64,000 nucleotides of DNA from Verrucomicrobiia bacterium. Its GTDB lineage: Bacteria > Verrucomicrobiota > Verrucomicrobiia > Opitutales > Opitutaceae. The DNA is taken from positions 1 through 64,000 of the forward strand of contig WYBX01000154.1 in the NCBI GenBank assembly GCA_011525695.1, in the 5' to 3' direction. Below are positions 1-8,495 of this stretch, one piece after another. A program made the position numbers and the translations under genes. Under the pieces are notes generated by a model. It was not told the DNA's origin, did not search any database, and worked only from the letters and a program-made list of their open reading frames with translations. Every line of letters begins with the position of its first letter. The first letter of the stretch is position 1.

Positions 1-122
1 CAACCCCCGCCAAAGATCCGATATCCGGCGGCCAAACCGCTCGTGTAGTCCCGACCTTTGGGAAGACCAGACGATGGATCAACGGCTTGTGTTCTCACCA
101 GCCTCCAGTAGCGGAAGTAGGG

Positions 123-866
123 CTAGAAAATCCGGACGAAGGAACGGGGCCCGAGATCGACGAACGCGGCACCCGACGTGGCAGTCCGCAGCAGTCGGCC
201 GTTTTCGTCAAAGACAGCGACGGTGCCGCCGCTGTCCAGGAGCGGGGCGTGGAATTCGCGGCGTTCCGAATCGAACGCGAGGGAATTGGTGACGGCGCGG
301 TCGAGTTGCACCGCCGACACCTGCGCTCCGTCCCCCTCGTGAAATGTGATCCGACGTCCGTCCGCGTGGAGGACGGCGAGCCGCCCCAAGCCGGTATCCA
401 CCGCCACGCCAGCGGGTGGGCCGCTCATGCCCTCGAGCGGAATGGTCCGGACCAGTTTTCCGAGCCGGGTGGTTTCGAGGAGTGCGGGGGCGGAGGGGTG
501 GACCAGGAACAGATGGCCGTCCCGGGGACGGGCGGCGAGATCGCCACCGCCGGATTCCGGAGCACCGGCGATCGTGAACTCCCGCTTGATTGCGCGGGCC
601 GGTCGATCGACGACCCGGATCCGGCTCCCCGGGGCGAGTCGCAGGAAGAAATGATCGGTGTAGGGATCGTAGGCAAAGCCGGTGAGCCCATCATTGCCGT
701 CCCCAAAGGCAGGCCAGTCATGGGTGTCTCCGCCCGCCGCGGGATGGTCCCGCACGATTTCAGGAGCGCCCGCTCCGAGCGTGTAGACGTGCAGGGGGCC
801 CGGCGTCGCGCAGCCGGTCAGGCCGAGCAGCATGACGGACAGCAGGGTGGGGCGCGGCATCATCAT
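123..866 (-). CDS. Putative lipoprotein, propeller-like
   Basis: About 247 residues. The start is one of three consecutive ATG codons (866, 863 or 860); a TTG at 878 is less likely. The N-terminus has a hydrophobic stretch ending in the lipobox LTGC, so it is probably an envelope lipoprotein. The body has short repeats such as GLTGFAYDPYTDHFFLR and AGVAVDTGLGRLAVLH, which look like blades of an NHL/SMP-30-type beta-propeller, a fold that often binds carbohydrates or lactones. No catalytic residues can be assigned. It lies downstream of a secreted helical protein on the same strand with a gap of about 210 bases, so co-transcription is possible but not shown. Confidence 0.65.
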   Translation of the reverse strand: MMMPRPTLLSVMLLGLTGCATPGPLHVYTLGAGAPEIVRDHPAAGGDTHDWPAFGDGNDGLTGFAYDPYTDHFFLRLAPGSRIRVVDRPARAIKREFTIAGAPESGGGDLAARPRDGHLFLVHPSAPALLETTRLGKLVRTIPLEGMSGPPAGVAVDTGLGRLAVLHADGRRITFHEGDGAQVSAVQLDRAVTNSLAFDSERREFHAPLLDSGGTVAVFDENGRLLRTATSGAAFVDLGPRSFVRIF

Positions 867-1079
867 GGACGGCCTCAATCGAATCCACGCTGCCGGTTTT
901 CGATTTCGCCACGAACCACACTTTCATCGATTCGCCATGCCATGCGGATTTTGGGTTGGTTGCGGGACGATGGCACCGCGCCGCTGCATCCAGAAGACCA
1001 AAATTGTACCCAGTTTATGGTATGCATCGCCTTTTCATTCCCATCGATCAGGGGCCCTACCTGAGCCGCCTGGCAGCGG

Positions 1080-3173
1080 TCAGTTCGCCAGTTCGACCGT
1101 CAGCGTGCACTCGATCGCGGGCGGAAGGGTGAGCGCAACCGTTCGGCTGCCGGCGGCAACCGTGACGCGTTCGTCCTGGAGCGCCGCCGGGCTGTCCGCA
1201 CTCGTCAGCGTCACCCGGTAATTCCCCGGCTTCAGCATATACAGCTCGGCGGTCAGCGATCGGGGCGATTTCCCGAAGTGGAAGAGTCGCGCGGAAAGGC
1301 CCTCCGGCCGGGAATCGGTCACGAGGGCGGCAATGTCCCGGGGCGGTGTTCGCCAGCGGACGCCGTTGAGCGGGAAGTAGAGCGGATCGCCGGGATCACC
1401 GGTGGCGGTGTTGTAGAGAAGAGAAATCCGGTTGAGCCCGGTCGCCATCACGCCCGCCTCGACAATCGTGGTCGGCACCCCCGAGGCGAACATCCAGCCG
1501 GGCCAGTAGAGGACGGGAAACCGCATGACGCGATCGGTGTAACGGACCTCCTGGGTGTAGGCAGGGAAGTTCACGCGCAGGACGTCCGCGAGTCCCTCCA
1601 GTGCCGCGTTGAGGCCTCCTGCGCCCTGGCCGCCGGGGGTCAGCCGGTACTGCACATAGGGCACATCGCGTTCCTCTGTCAGCAGCGCGTCGAAGCTGCG
1701 ATCCCCAGTCACAAAACGGTATTTCGCCACCGCGCCGCCAAGGGTGTGGAGTCTCGCCGCGCACCACAGGCGTGAGCCTTCGGGCGCATCGGGCCGGCCC
1801 GCGCGCATCCAATCCAACCGTGCCGCGGCCATCGTCCGCAGGGGTTCCAGAAAGGCGGGATCGCCGGTCATGTGGGCGGTGAGCACGAGCGTGTTGAGCA
1901 TGAGCGACATCGCGCTCGGGAAATCATACAGCGGGGTCGTGTAATTTTCGGGCAGCCACCATTTTTCGCCGACGCCGCCAATCCCGCCATCCGGCCAGTG
2001 AATCGCCGTGGGCAGGATGCCGGCGGGCTTGCCGCGCTCGGCCCGGGCCGCGGCGTCGACCCAGGTCCGCATCCATTCGGTCACAAGCCGGCCAATCCGC
2101 TCGTTGCCGGTCCGTTGCCAGTAGAGCAGGACGGGCTGCAGCGTGCGCGGATGGAAGACCGTGTCGCAGGCCCGCGCCGGTGCGAGGTCGACCTTCTCCG
2201 AAGTGAAGTAGGTGCTCTTGAACTGGAGGAGGCCCCGATCGTTGCGTCCCATCCAGAGCGTCTCGGCGAGTTCGACGAGCCGCATCACGCGCTGGGTCCA
2301 CTCGGGATTTTCCGGGGCGAGAAACATCATCGGGGTGAGGGCGTCGGACACGTCCTCGGCGGTGTGTTCCACATCCGTCAGCTGGCTGTGATATCCGCCG
2401 GCGAGGTGTGGTTGGGCGAGGAGCCGCGAGGAGAGGTAGCCCTGGGCCCAGTTTGCCCGGGGATGCTCGAAGCCGAAGAGCAGCGGGACCCAGTGGCGCC
2501 ACATTTCGCAATCGTCGCCCCAGCCGCCGCCGTATTCGCCGTTGGGGCGCATCCGATGGTCGATCCACCACTCGACGATGTCGGCGAGCCGTTCCAGCCC
2601 CTCGCGCTGGGCCCGGGCCCAGGCGGGAGTGCCCGCCGGCGACTCCAGGGTTCGTTCCGGAGGAATTGTTTCGCCCAGGTACATCCGGATAATCCGGTTG
2701 TCGGGGAACGCCGCGGCTGCGGTCTCGAGTTGCGCGCGCGCGGGGCCGAGAAACTCCGCGCGTTTTTCCGGGAAGGGGTAGATGTCGCTGAATTCAAGGC
2801 AGACCCACACCAGCATCCGGGCCCGGTAGAATGCCGCGATTGGAGCGAGCGGTGAATCGTCCGGGACCCCAAAATCGAAGGACCGCGTGTTCCGGATCTC
2901 CCGGCTGAAAAACTCCAGCCGGCTTTGCGGGGAGTCCCAGCGCTCGACGAACGCCATGAGACGATCGAGCCCCGGCAGCGCAGTGCCGTCCACCGTGCAT
3001 TGGTGCGCAAGCTTCCGCAGGTGGGCGAGCCGGACGGCGTCCGACTCGGCATTGCCGGCGGCGAGGATAAAATCCCGGTAGCGGAGGGCGGGATCCGGCG
3101 CCGCCGGGGAGAGCGACGCGGCAAGGAGCAGGGAGACCGTGACCAACAGGGTGCGAAGCGGGAGGGGTGGCAT
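1080..3173 (-). CDS. Secreted protein, likely alpha/alpha-barrel
   Basis: 697 residues from the ATG at 3173, chosen because MPPLPLRTLLVTVSLLLAASLSPAAP then forms a standard signal peptide. The long body is mainly helical and rich in Trp and Tyr, with aromatic motifs (GEYGGGWGDDCEMW near residue 230, WWLPENYTTPLYDFPSA near 430) typical of (alpha/alpha)6 toroid glycosidases and polysaccharide lyases. A C-terminal beta region (ELYMLKPGNYRVTLTSAD) could be a small accessory domain. I cannot assign a GH or PL family or name the catalytic acid. It is divergent from the DUF1080 gene and lies beside the putative glycan locus, which fits a role in extracellular or periplasmic polysaccharide breakdown. 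Confidence 0.7.
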   Translation of the reverse strand: MPPLPLRTLLVTVSLLLAASLSPAAPDPALRYRDFILAAGNAESDAVRLAHLRKLAHQCTVDGTALPGLDRLMAFVERWDSPQSRLEFFSREIRNTRSFDFGVPDDSPLAPIAAFYRARMLVWVCLEFSDIYPFPEKRAEFLGPARAQLETAAAAFPDNRIIRMYLGETIPPERTLESPAGTPAWARAQREGLERLADIVEWWIDHRMRPNGEYGGGWGDDCEMWRHWVPLLFGFEHPRANWAQGYLSSRLLAQPHLAGGYHSQLTDVEHTAEDVSDALTPMMFLAPENPEWTQRVMRLVELAETLWMGRNDRGLLQFKSTYFTSEKVDLAPARACDTVFHPRTLQPVLLYWQRTGNERIGRLVTEWMRTWVDAAARAERGKPAGILPTAIHWPDGGIGGVGEKWWLPENYTTPLYDFPSAMSLMLNTLVLTAHMTGDPAFLEPLRTMAAARLDWMRAGRPDAPEGSRLWCAARLHTLGGAVAKYRFVTGDRSFDALLTEERDVPYVQYRLTPGGQGAGGLNAALEGLADVLRVNFPAYTQEVRYTDRVMRFPVLYWPGWMFASGVPTTIVEAGVMATGLNRISLLYNTATGDPGDPLYFPLNGVRWRTPPRDIAALVTDSRPEGLSARLFHFGKSPRSLTAELYMLKPGNYRVTLTSADSPAALQDERVTVAAGSRTVALTLPPAIECTLTVELAN

Positions 3174-3272
3174 TGCGGGGTGTCTGGGTTGTCCTGGAAT
3201 TTCGAGGAAGTCACCCAAGAGGTCTTCAAGCCATAAATCGAGGCAACATCGTCAGCAGCCTGTCGGTCTTAC

Positions 3273-3322
3273 GGCTGTTCGACGGGAAGATGCCGCAGGT
3301 GAGGCTGACGCATCGACATGCT
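3273..3322. repeat. Dispersed intergenic repeat, copy 1
   Basis: About 50 bases with the core GCCGCAGGTGAGGCTGACGC. The inverse complement of 32718-32768 matches it closely, including the flanks (TTCGAC... on one side, ...GACATGCT on the other). Both copies lie between genes. It appears to be a dispersed intergenic repeat rather than coding sequence. Confidence 0.6.
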
Positions 3323-3427
3323 GCTCATTTGCCAGCTGGAGCAGTTCAAGGCGCTCGGCTCGGGTTAGGTGGCCCGGCGTCAGAAGGGGTTCGACACCGA
3401 TGCGAAACCGGCCCTGGCTTTGCCACC

Positions 3428-4132
3428 ATGAAATCCACCCCTCGGTTCTATGATCGCATCTTCCGACTGGCGGTGCTGGCCGCGGCCCTGGCGCTCCCCG
3501 CCGCCGGCCTGGCTGCCGACGGCTGGATCGCGCTTTTCAACGGCAGGGATCTGAACGGCTGGGAGCAGCACAGCGGCCAGGCGAAGTATCGCGTCGAGAA
3601 CGACTGCATCGTGGGCCAGACCGTGGCCGGCACGCCGAATTCTTTCCTCTGCACCACGCGGACCTTTGGCGACTTCATCCTGGAATTTGAGTTCAAGGTG
3701 GCGCCGGACATGAACTCGGGGGTGCAGTTCCGGAGCGAGTATTACACGCGGGAGACGGAGACGACGATCGCGGGCAAGCAAAGGAAATTTCCGGCCGACC
3801 GGGTCTTTGGCTACCAATACGAGATCGATCCCTCGCCGCGCGCCTTCACCGGCGGAGTATACGACGAGGCCCGCCGCGGCTGGCTGGCCGATCTGAAGGA
3901 CAATCCCGATGCGCAGAAGGCGTTCCGGCAGGGCGAGTGGAACCACGCGCGAATCCAGTGCCAGGGCGACCATATCCAGACCTGGATCAACGGAGTCAAG
4001 GCGGCCGATTTCCGCGACGCGATGACACTCCGGGGCCTGATCGCGCTGCAGGTGCACGGGATCGGCGACGGCAAGAAGCGCCCGCCGGGCGAGGAGATCC
4101 GCTGGCGCAACCTCCGGCTGAAGGAACTCTGA
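3428..4132 (+). CDS. DUF1080 (3-keto-disaccharide hydrolase) protein
   Basis: 234 residues from the ATG at 3428. This start gives a clear signal peptide (RLAVLAAALALPAAGLAA); the reading frame stays open upstream but that part is repeat-derived. The mature protein matches the DUF1080 / 3-keto-disaccharide hydrolase fold, a concanavalin-like beta-sandwich: it opens with GWIALFNGRDLNGWEQ, has NSGVQFRSEYY in the middle, and ends IRWRNLRLKEL. Some members hydrolyse 3-keto-glycosides and others are only presumed carbohydrate binders. The context supports a role in sugar breakdown. It is divergent from the 697-residue secreted protein. Confidence 0.88.
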   Translation: MKSTPRFYDRIFRLAVLAAALALPAAGLAADGWIALFNGRDLNGWEQHSGQAKYRVENDCIVGQTVAGTPNSFLCTTRTFGDFILEFEFKVAPDMNSGVQFRSEYYTRETETTIAGKQRKFPADRVFGYQYEIDPSPRAFTGGVYDEARRGWLADLKDNPDAQKAFRQGEWNHARIQCQGDHIQTWINGVKAADFRDAMTLRGLIALQVHGIGDGKKRPPGEEIRWRNLRLKEL

Positions 4133-4198
4133 GCGCACGCCAGCGAGCGGGCCCAGCGCACGAGTGCAGGCTCCGGCGCGGAGAGCGGCGGGCTCGGG

Positions 4199-4378
4199 TC
4201 AGTCGACTAGAAGCTGCGCCTTGAGCGCGTTCTCCTTGGCGGCGGCAAGCTGCATCGCCGCCGGCACATCCGCGAGGGGTAGCACGCCGGTCACCAGACT
4301 GGAGGGAGCGATCCGGTCGGCCGCGACGAGCCGAATCGCCTCGCCGAATACGTTGCCGTATCGCATCGAACCGCTCAT
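4199..4378 (-). pseudogene. C-terminal fragment of Zn-dependent dehydrogenase
   Basis: An open frame of 59 codons starting ATG at 4378 reads SMRYGNVFGEAIRLVAADRI, then a 'KENALKAQLLVD' end. This is the C-terminal signature of medium-chain Zn-dependent sorbitol/idonate-type dehydrogenases. The zinc-binding and Rossmann parts are absent: the frame upstream meets the TAA that ends the preceding gene. It is therefore a remnant of about one sixth of a sugar dehydrogenase, sitting as the last unit of the minus-strand catabolic locus. Only three bases separate it from the preceding stop codon, so it may still be translated. Confidence 0.7.
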
Positions 4379-4381
4379 GAC

Positions 4382-4711
4382 TTACTCCTTGAGCGCCAGG
4401 TAGACGATGACACGGGCAGAGGGCGACGCGCCCGTGTTGCGAAGGGAAATTCTGAGCCAGTGTCCGAATTCGCGTACGGGGAAGGAAACCAGGCCGGGGC
4501 GTTCGAGGCGGGCTGGAGGGCTGCCCTCTTTCATCCAGAAAAGGCCATCGGGAGAGATCTCCGCGCAGACCTCGAGGGTCCCGCTCAGGTCGAGCGCCCG
4601 GACAAAGACCCGGGCCTCGCGGGCCCAGGCCACTTCATAGGGTTCGGTCAGGAGTTCGTCCGTGAAGCTCGTATTCCGCTCAACGACTGCGGTGTAGGAG
4701 TGATTCATCAT
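4382..4711 (-). CDS. Conserved-looking small protein, unknown function
   Basis: 109 residues from the ATG pair at 4711/4708 (MMNHSYTAVVERNTSF). The longer upstream frame is arginine-rich and overlaps the beta-helix gene, so it was rejected. The sequence predicts a single beta-sandwich-like domain (VFVRALDLSGTLEVCAEISP, GHWLRISLRNTG) without signal peptide or membrane segment. I do not recognise the family. It begins 9 bases after the stop of the beta-helix gene and ends just before the dehydrogenase fragment, so it belongs to the same transcript and probably to the same saccharide pathway. Confidence 0.7.
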   Translation of the reverse strand: MMNHSYTAVVERNTSFTDELLTEPYEVAWAREARVFVRALDLSGTLEVCAEISPDGLFWMKEGSPPARLERPGLVSFPVREFGHWLRISLRNTGASPSARVIVYLALKE

Positions 4712-4719
4712 AAGGTTGC

Positions 4720-7302
4720 TCACTCTCGATTCTGCCTGATCCAAGCCACGGCATTGATGGCCGTCATACCGCCGCCGGGATTGATGGCCTTCACGACGGC
4801 GTCGCCGGCGACCTTCGCCTCCACCACACCCACCTTGATCCATTTGTGGCCTTCCTGGTGGTGGTCGATCTGCAGCGACTGGGGCGGAGCCCCGGGCGCC
4901 GCCAGTTCCAAACCCAGGCGTGGGCCCCGGTCAGCCGGATCACCGTACCATTGCACGTGGACTTCGTAAGTGCCCGGACGGAGATCGGCGCTGAAAGTAA
5001 TCGTCTCGCCGGCGGTGCGGGCGGTTGCCTGCTTCAAGTCGGCAAACGCGAGACCCTCATGAATCATAGTCGGCTCTGCCCGCCAGCCTTTCGAACGCGC
5101 GACCCTTGCCGGGTCGTCGAAGGCCACGAATGTGGCCACACTGGCGAGACGGTCCAGCCAGGCCTTGGCCTTGTTCGTCGGGCGGGGCCGCTGCATGCGT
5201 TGGATGGTTTCCGAGCCCAGGCCGAAGCGCTCCGGGTTGGTTGACGTGTCGATGCGGCTGCCGGCGCCGGGATCGCGTTCGATGGAGTCAACTTCCGCGC
5301 CTCGCTGCTGAATCTCCGCGAGACTCATCTTTCGATCACCGGGCCGCAGGGCATCACGCTGCGATCTGGCGATGGCGATCCCACCCCCGGTGCCGCGTCC
5401 CCAATAGGTATTCCGGGCCGAGGTCCAGTACTCGGACGGTCGCTGCGCCACTTGTTCGATCGAAGGACCGGTGCCGCCCGTGTAGTAGCGGACCCATTCC
5501 CCCTGGCCGTTCATGATGGTGTTGCCGCGCAGCACCAAGCCACTGACGGAGTTTGTCATCCAGCTACCAAAAACCACCGAGGCCGCCGGATCGTCCCCGA
5601 CCAGATTGTGCTCGATGATCGCGTCGCTGCCGCCGAGGAGCCGGATGCCGCCATCCCGCGTATCTGAGATAATGTTGCCCCGGATCGTCATGTGGCTGGT
5701 GAACCAGTCCGGGTAGATGCCGAAAGCCAGCCGGATCTTGGTGTCACCGCCCTGGTAGCCGACGCGGTAGATTCGGTTGTCGACGATATGCATCGGGGCG
5801 CTGAGCGGATTCATCGAGGCGAGGTGAATGGCGCCGCCATCGTTGGTGCGCTTCAACACGTCGTGAATATGGTTTGCCTCGATGATGTTTCCGCCCTGGT
5901 TGCGGAAGATGAAGACCCCGTTACGGGGCATGTCATGAATGTGGTTAAAACCCACGTAAGTGCCCCGCTCGCGGCTTAGCGCCAGTGGCCGGCTGTCAAG
6001 GTGGATGCCGGAACAGTACTCGCGGACGAGCCCGCCATGATGGATGTGGTTTTCCGCGATCACGTTGCCGATCGGCGCAACCTGCTGCACCTCGGGTGCG
6101 GGGTCGTACAAGTCTGCATCGGACAGGTAGGAGAACCGGGCCCCGGTCACCAGCACGCCACCGGCACCGCCATCCACCACCTCGTTGCGCCGGATGACAT
6201 TGTCGCGGGAATCGAGATGGAGCCAGACTGCATAGCCGCCGGCGGCGACAATGCGGCAATCGGCGATCTCGACGTTGCGGGCGTTGACCAGATGGATTGC
6301 CGCATCCTGGTTGGTCCGGACCGCCACGTGATCGAAGGTGAAGTCCGATCCGAAGAACTCCAGTCCGCGAAACGCCAGATGGCGCACCGGTTGGGCGACG
6401 GTGCCGCGCACATCGACGAGGCGGTCCACCACGGCGGCTTCGAACCGCCGCTCGGCTGGAGCGCCGGCGGAGAGGTAATAGAGCTTCGCCGCCTGACGAT
6501 CGAGATACCACTCGCCTTCCGCGTCGAGTTCCGACCTGACCCCCTCGATGAAGAAGCGATTGTCGGGAAGAATCCTGCCCACGAGTTCCCGACCCGAAAG
6601 TTCGATTGTATCCCCCGCGTCGCCGATCGCCTTGATGTTCACAATTTCGTTATACCAACCTTTCTCAGCGACAATGTTCACCTTGGCCGCAGGATCTTCG
6701 CTCCACGCCCGCTTGGCGGTGCCCGGAGGCAACACGATCACGGTCTTGCCCTTCCCATCCACGGCGTGGAGGAAGCCCTCGTTTGGATAGCGCGCCCACG
6801 TGGCTCGCTTGCCGTCAACGAACAGCGTCCGGAAGGATGCCCCGGATCCGACGAGCCCGGCCACGTCGGTTGCATGCAGATGCCGGCCGATGGTTTGCCA
6901 CGGGCCTCCGACGGCCTGGGTTCCGGCGATGACCACCTTTTCGCCGGGGTAAGCCTCGTAGGATCGCGGCGCTCCTTCCATGCCGGAGTCCGCAGCCGTG
7001 AAACGGAGCGGTTCGCCGAGACGGTAGGTTCCGCCCCGGATCATGACGCGGGCTCCCCCCGCCGCGCCGGTCCGGCGCAATTGGTCCCGCGCCGCCGCGA
7101 GGGTGGCCAGGGGACCGTCCGTACGGCCGGCATTCGGCTCGGCCAGGCGACCGGACCAGGAGTCCCGACCTTGCTTGGACACGTAGAGCGTGGGACCGGA
7201 AGCCGGGGCGGCGGTGATCGGGGTCGAGTTGAGGAAACCAAGGATGCACACACCCAGCAGCAGGGTGACGATGGGGTTCTTGCAGGTGAAGGCCATGTTC
7301 AT
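4720..7302 (-). CDS. Secreted right-handed beta-helix protein
   Basis: 860 residues from the ATG at 7302, which overlaps the stop of the upstream gene as ATGA. A signal peptide (NPIVTLLLGVCILGFL) is followed by TLYVSKQGRDSWSG and PLATLAAARDQLRR, the usual opening of right-handed parallel beta-helix enzymes. Repeated coils rich in N and I (NVIRRNEVVDGG, NVIAENHIHHGG, NIIEANHIHDV) span roughly residues 270-620. Residues from about 720 form a C-terminal beta domain that may bind carbohydrate. The architecture resembles GH141-like or polysaccharide-lyase beta-helix proteins, but I cannot fix the family or the catalytic residues. Location should be periplasm or surface. Confidence 0.85.
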   Translation of the reverse strand: MNMAFTCKNPIVTLLLGVCILGFLNSTPITAAPASGPTLYVSKQGRDSWSGRLAEPNAGRTDGPLATLAAARDQLRRTGAAGGARVMIRGGTYRLGEPLRFTAADSGMEGAPRSYEAYPGEKVVIAGTQAVGGPWQTIGRHLHATDVAGLVGSGASFRTLFVDGKRATWARYPNEGFLHAVDGKGKTVIVLPPGTAKRAWSEDPAAKVNIVAEKGWYNEIVNIKAIGDAGDTIELSGRELVGRILPDNRFFIEGVRSELDAEGEWYLDRQAAKLYYLSAGAPAERRFEAAVVDRLVDVRGTVAQPVRHLAFRGLEFFGSDFTFDHVAVRTNQDAAIHLVNARNVEIADCRIVAAGGYAVWLHLDSRDNVIRRNEVVDGGAGGVLVTGARFSYLSDADLYDPAPEVQQVAPIGNVIAENHIHHGGLVREYCSGIHLDSRPLALSRERGTYVGFNHIHDMPRNGVFIFRNQGGNIIEANHIHDVLKRTNDGGAIHLASMNPLSAPMHIVDNRIYRVGYQGGDTKIRLAFGIYPDWFTSHMTIRGNIISDTRDGGIRLLGGSDAIIEHNLVGDDPAASVVFGSWMTNSVSGLVLRGNTIMNGQGEWVRYYTGGTGPSIEQVAQRPSEYWTSARNTYWGRGTGGGIAIARSQRDALRPGDRKMSLAEIQQRGAEVDSIERDPGAGSRIDTSTNPERFGLGSETIQRMQRPRPTNKAKAWLDRLASVATFVAFDDPARVARSKGWRAEPTMIHEGLAFADLKQATARTAGETITFSADLRPGTYEVHVQWYGDPADRGPRLGLELAAPGAPPQSLQIDHHQEGHKWIKVGVVEAKVAGDAVVKAINPGGGMTAINAVAWIRQNRE

Positions 7303-8495
7303 TGGGTTGCCTTGTTCGCAGTATGGATCCAGGGGAGCCGCTCGGGGGACAGCAGGCCGTAGTTGTAGAAGCTGATGCCAGCCGCTCCGATCCGCTTGGC
7401 GGCGGCAGCTCGCTGCACGAGGTCTGCTTCCGAGGGAATGTTGTCCTCGCTGCACATCGTGGTGTGCACCAATCGGTCCGCCGGCAGCACCGTCGCGGCC
7501 CACGTGAGGTCCTGAATCGACTCCCGCGCCGACGGCCAGTGGGCCTGCAGAAAAATCCGGTCACAGGACTCAGCGCGTGTGCGCAAACCGGCGCCCTCCG
7601 TCCAGGCGCGGGCGGTCGGTCGGGCGAGCAATCCGCTCTGGCAGTGGGTCCGCACGCCCTCGTCACGCGCGGATTGGCTCACCTGGCGCAGCAAACCGGA
7701 CACGACCGCGGAACGAACCCGCACGACATCCATGAGATCGGGATATTCCATCAGCAGGCCGGTCACCTCGTCCCGTTCGGGCAGGGCCAGGCGCGGCTCG
7801 GGGCCGCGGGCCAGCGCCGCACGGACAAGGCCCTCCACCAAGGCGCGCATCCGGCCGGCATCGACCCCTGCAGCCTGCATTTCCGTCGCGCAGGCGGGGC
7901 AGAAGCACAGGGAAAGCAGGTATTTCCCGAATTCTCCGGGGCTGACGAACATCAGCTCATGATGTTCGCGATGCACGGCATCGAGGTACGAAAAGCTGTC
8001 GAGCAGGAGCGCATCCGGCCGGAAGCGGCGGGCGATGTCCCGCACGAGGCTGACCAGGAAGGCACGCACCCGGGGCTGCGCCGGGCAGAGGGCGAATGCA
8101 TAGCGGTCTCCCATGGCGTTCTCCATGCACAATTCCGGGTGCTGGAGCCCGATCGTGGTGTTGTGGCAGCCGATCACCGCGACGATGGGTGCGAGGCCGT
8201 GAGCCCTGACGGCGGCCGTGGCGCCCTCGCTCGCGGCCACGCAGCGCGCGTCGGGATTGACCGGGGGGAGCAGGCCCGGCTCGGCATAAAGCGCCTCGTC
8301 GGGCCGGAAATCACACCAATCCACCGGCCGGTTGTAGAATCCCGGCGACCGGGGCCGGAACAGCCGCGCCCGATGGTAACTCGGGCTGAGGATCACCGTG
8401 TTGCAGGCGAGGCCGGCAATCGCCTCGGCGCAACGCTCCGCGCCCTCATCCGCTGCGTCCCAGGGAAACAGGTTGATGGCGCGCAGGAAGCTCAT
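7299..8495 (-). CDS. Putative TIM-barrel glycosidase-like protein
   Basis: 398 residues, no signal peptide. The pattern is that of a (beta/alpha)8 barrel: LACNTVILSPSYH, GLAPIVAVIGCHN, RFRPDALLLDSFSYLD, DRIFLQAHW and ISFYNYGLLSP read as successive strand ends. The acidic residues in DALLLDSFSYLD are candidates for catalysis, as in GH13/GH20-like barrels. A cysteine cluster, LCFCPACATEM near residue 215, could bind a metal. I do not recognise a named family. Stop/start overlaps (ATGA) join it to the genes on both sides, so it is translationally coupled in the operon and probably acts on the imported saccharide in the cytoplasm. Confidence 0.75.
   Translation of the reverse strand: MSFLRAINLFPWDAADEGAERCAEAIAGLACNTVILSPSYHRARLFRPRSPGFYNRPVDWCDFRPDEALYAEPGLLPPVNPDARCVAASEGATAAVRAHGLAPIVAVIGCHNTTIGLQHPELCMENAMGDRYAFALCPAQPRVRAFLVSLVRDIARRFRPDALLLDSFSYLDAVHREHHELMFVSPGEFGKYLLSLCFCPACATEMQAAGVDAGRMRALVEGLVRAALARGPEPRLALPERDEVTGLLMEYPDLMDVVRVRSAVVSGLLRQVSQSARDEGVRTHCQSGLLARPTARAWTEGAGLRTRAESCDRIFLQAHWPSARESIQDLTWAATVLPADRLVHTTMCSEDNIPSEADLVQRAAAAKRIGAAGISFYNYGLLSPERLPWIHTANKATQ

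Noticed and set aside
4846..5244. Plus-strand ORFs within the beta-helix gene
   Set aside because: They are antisense to a convincing secreted beta-helix protein.
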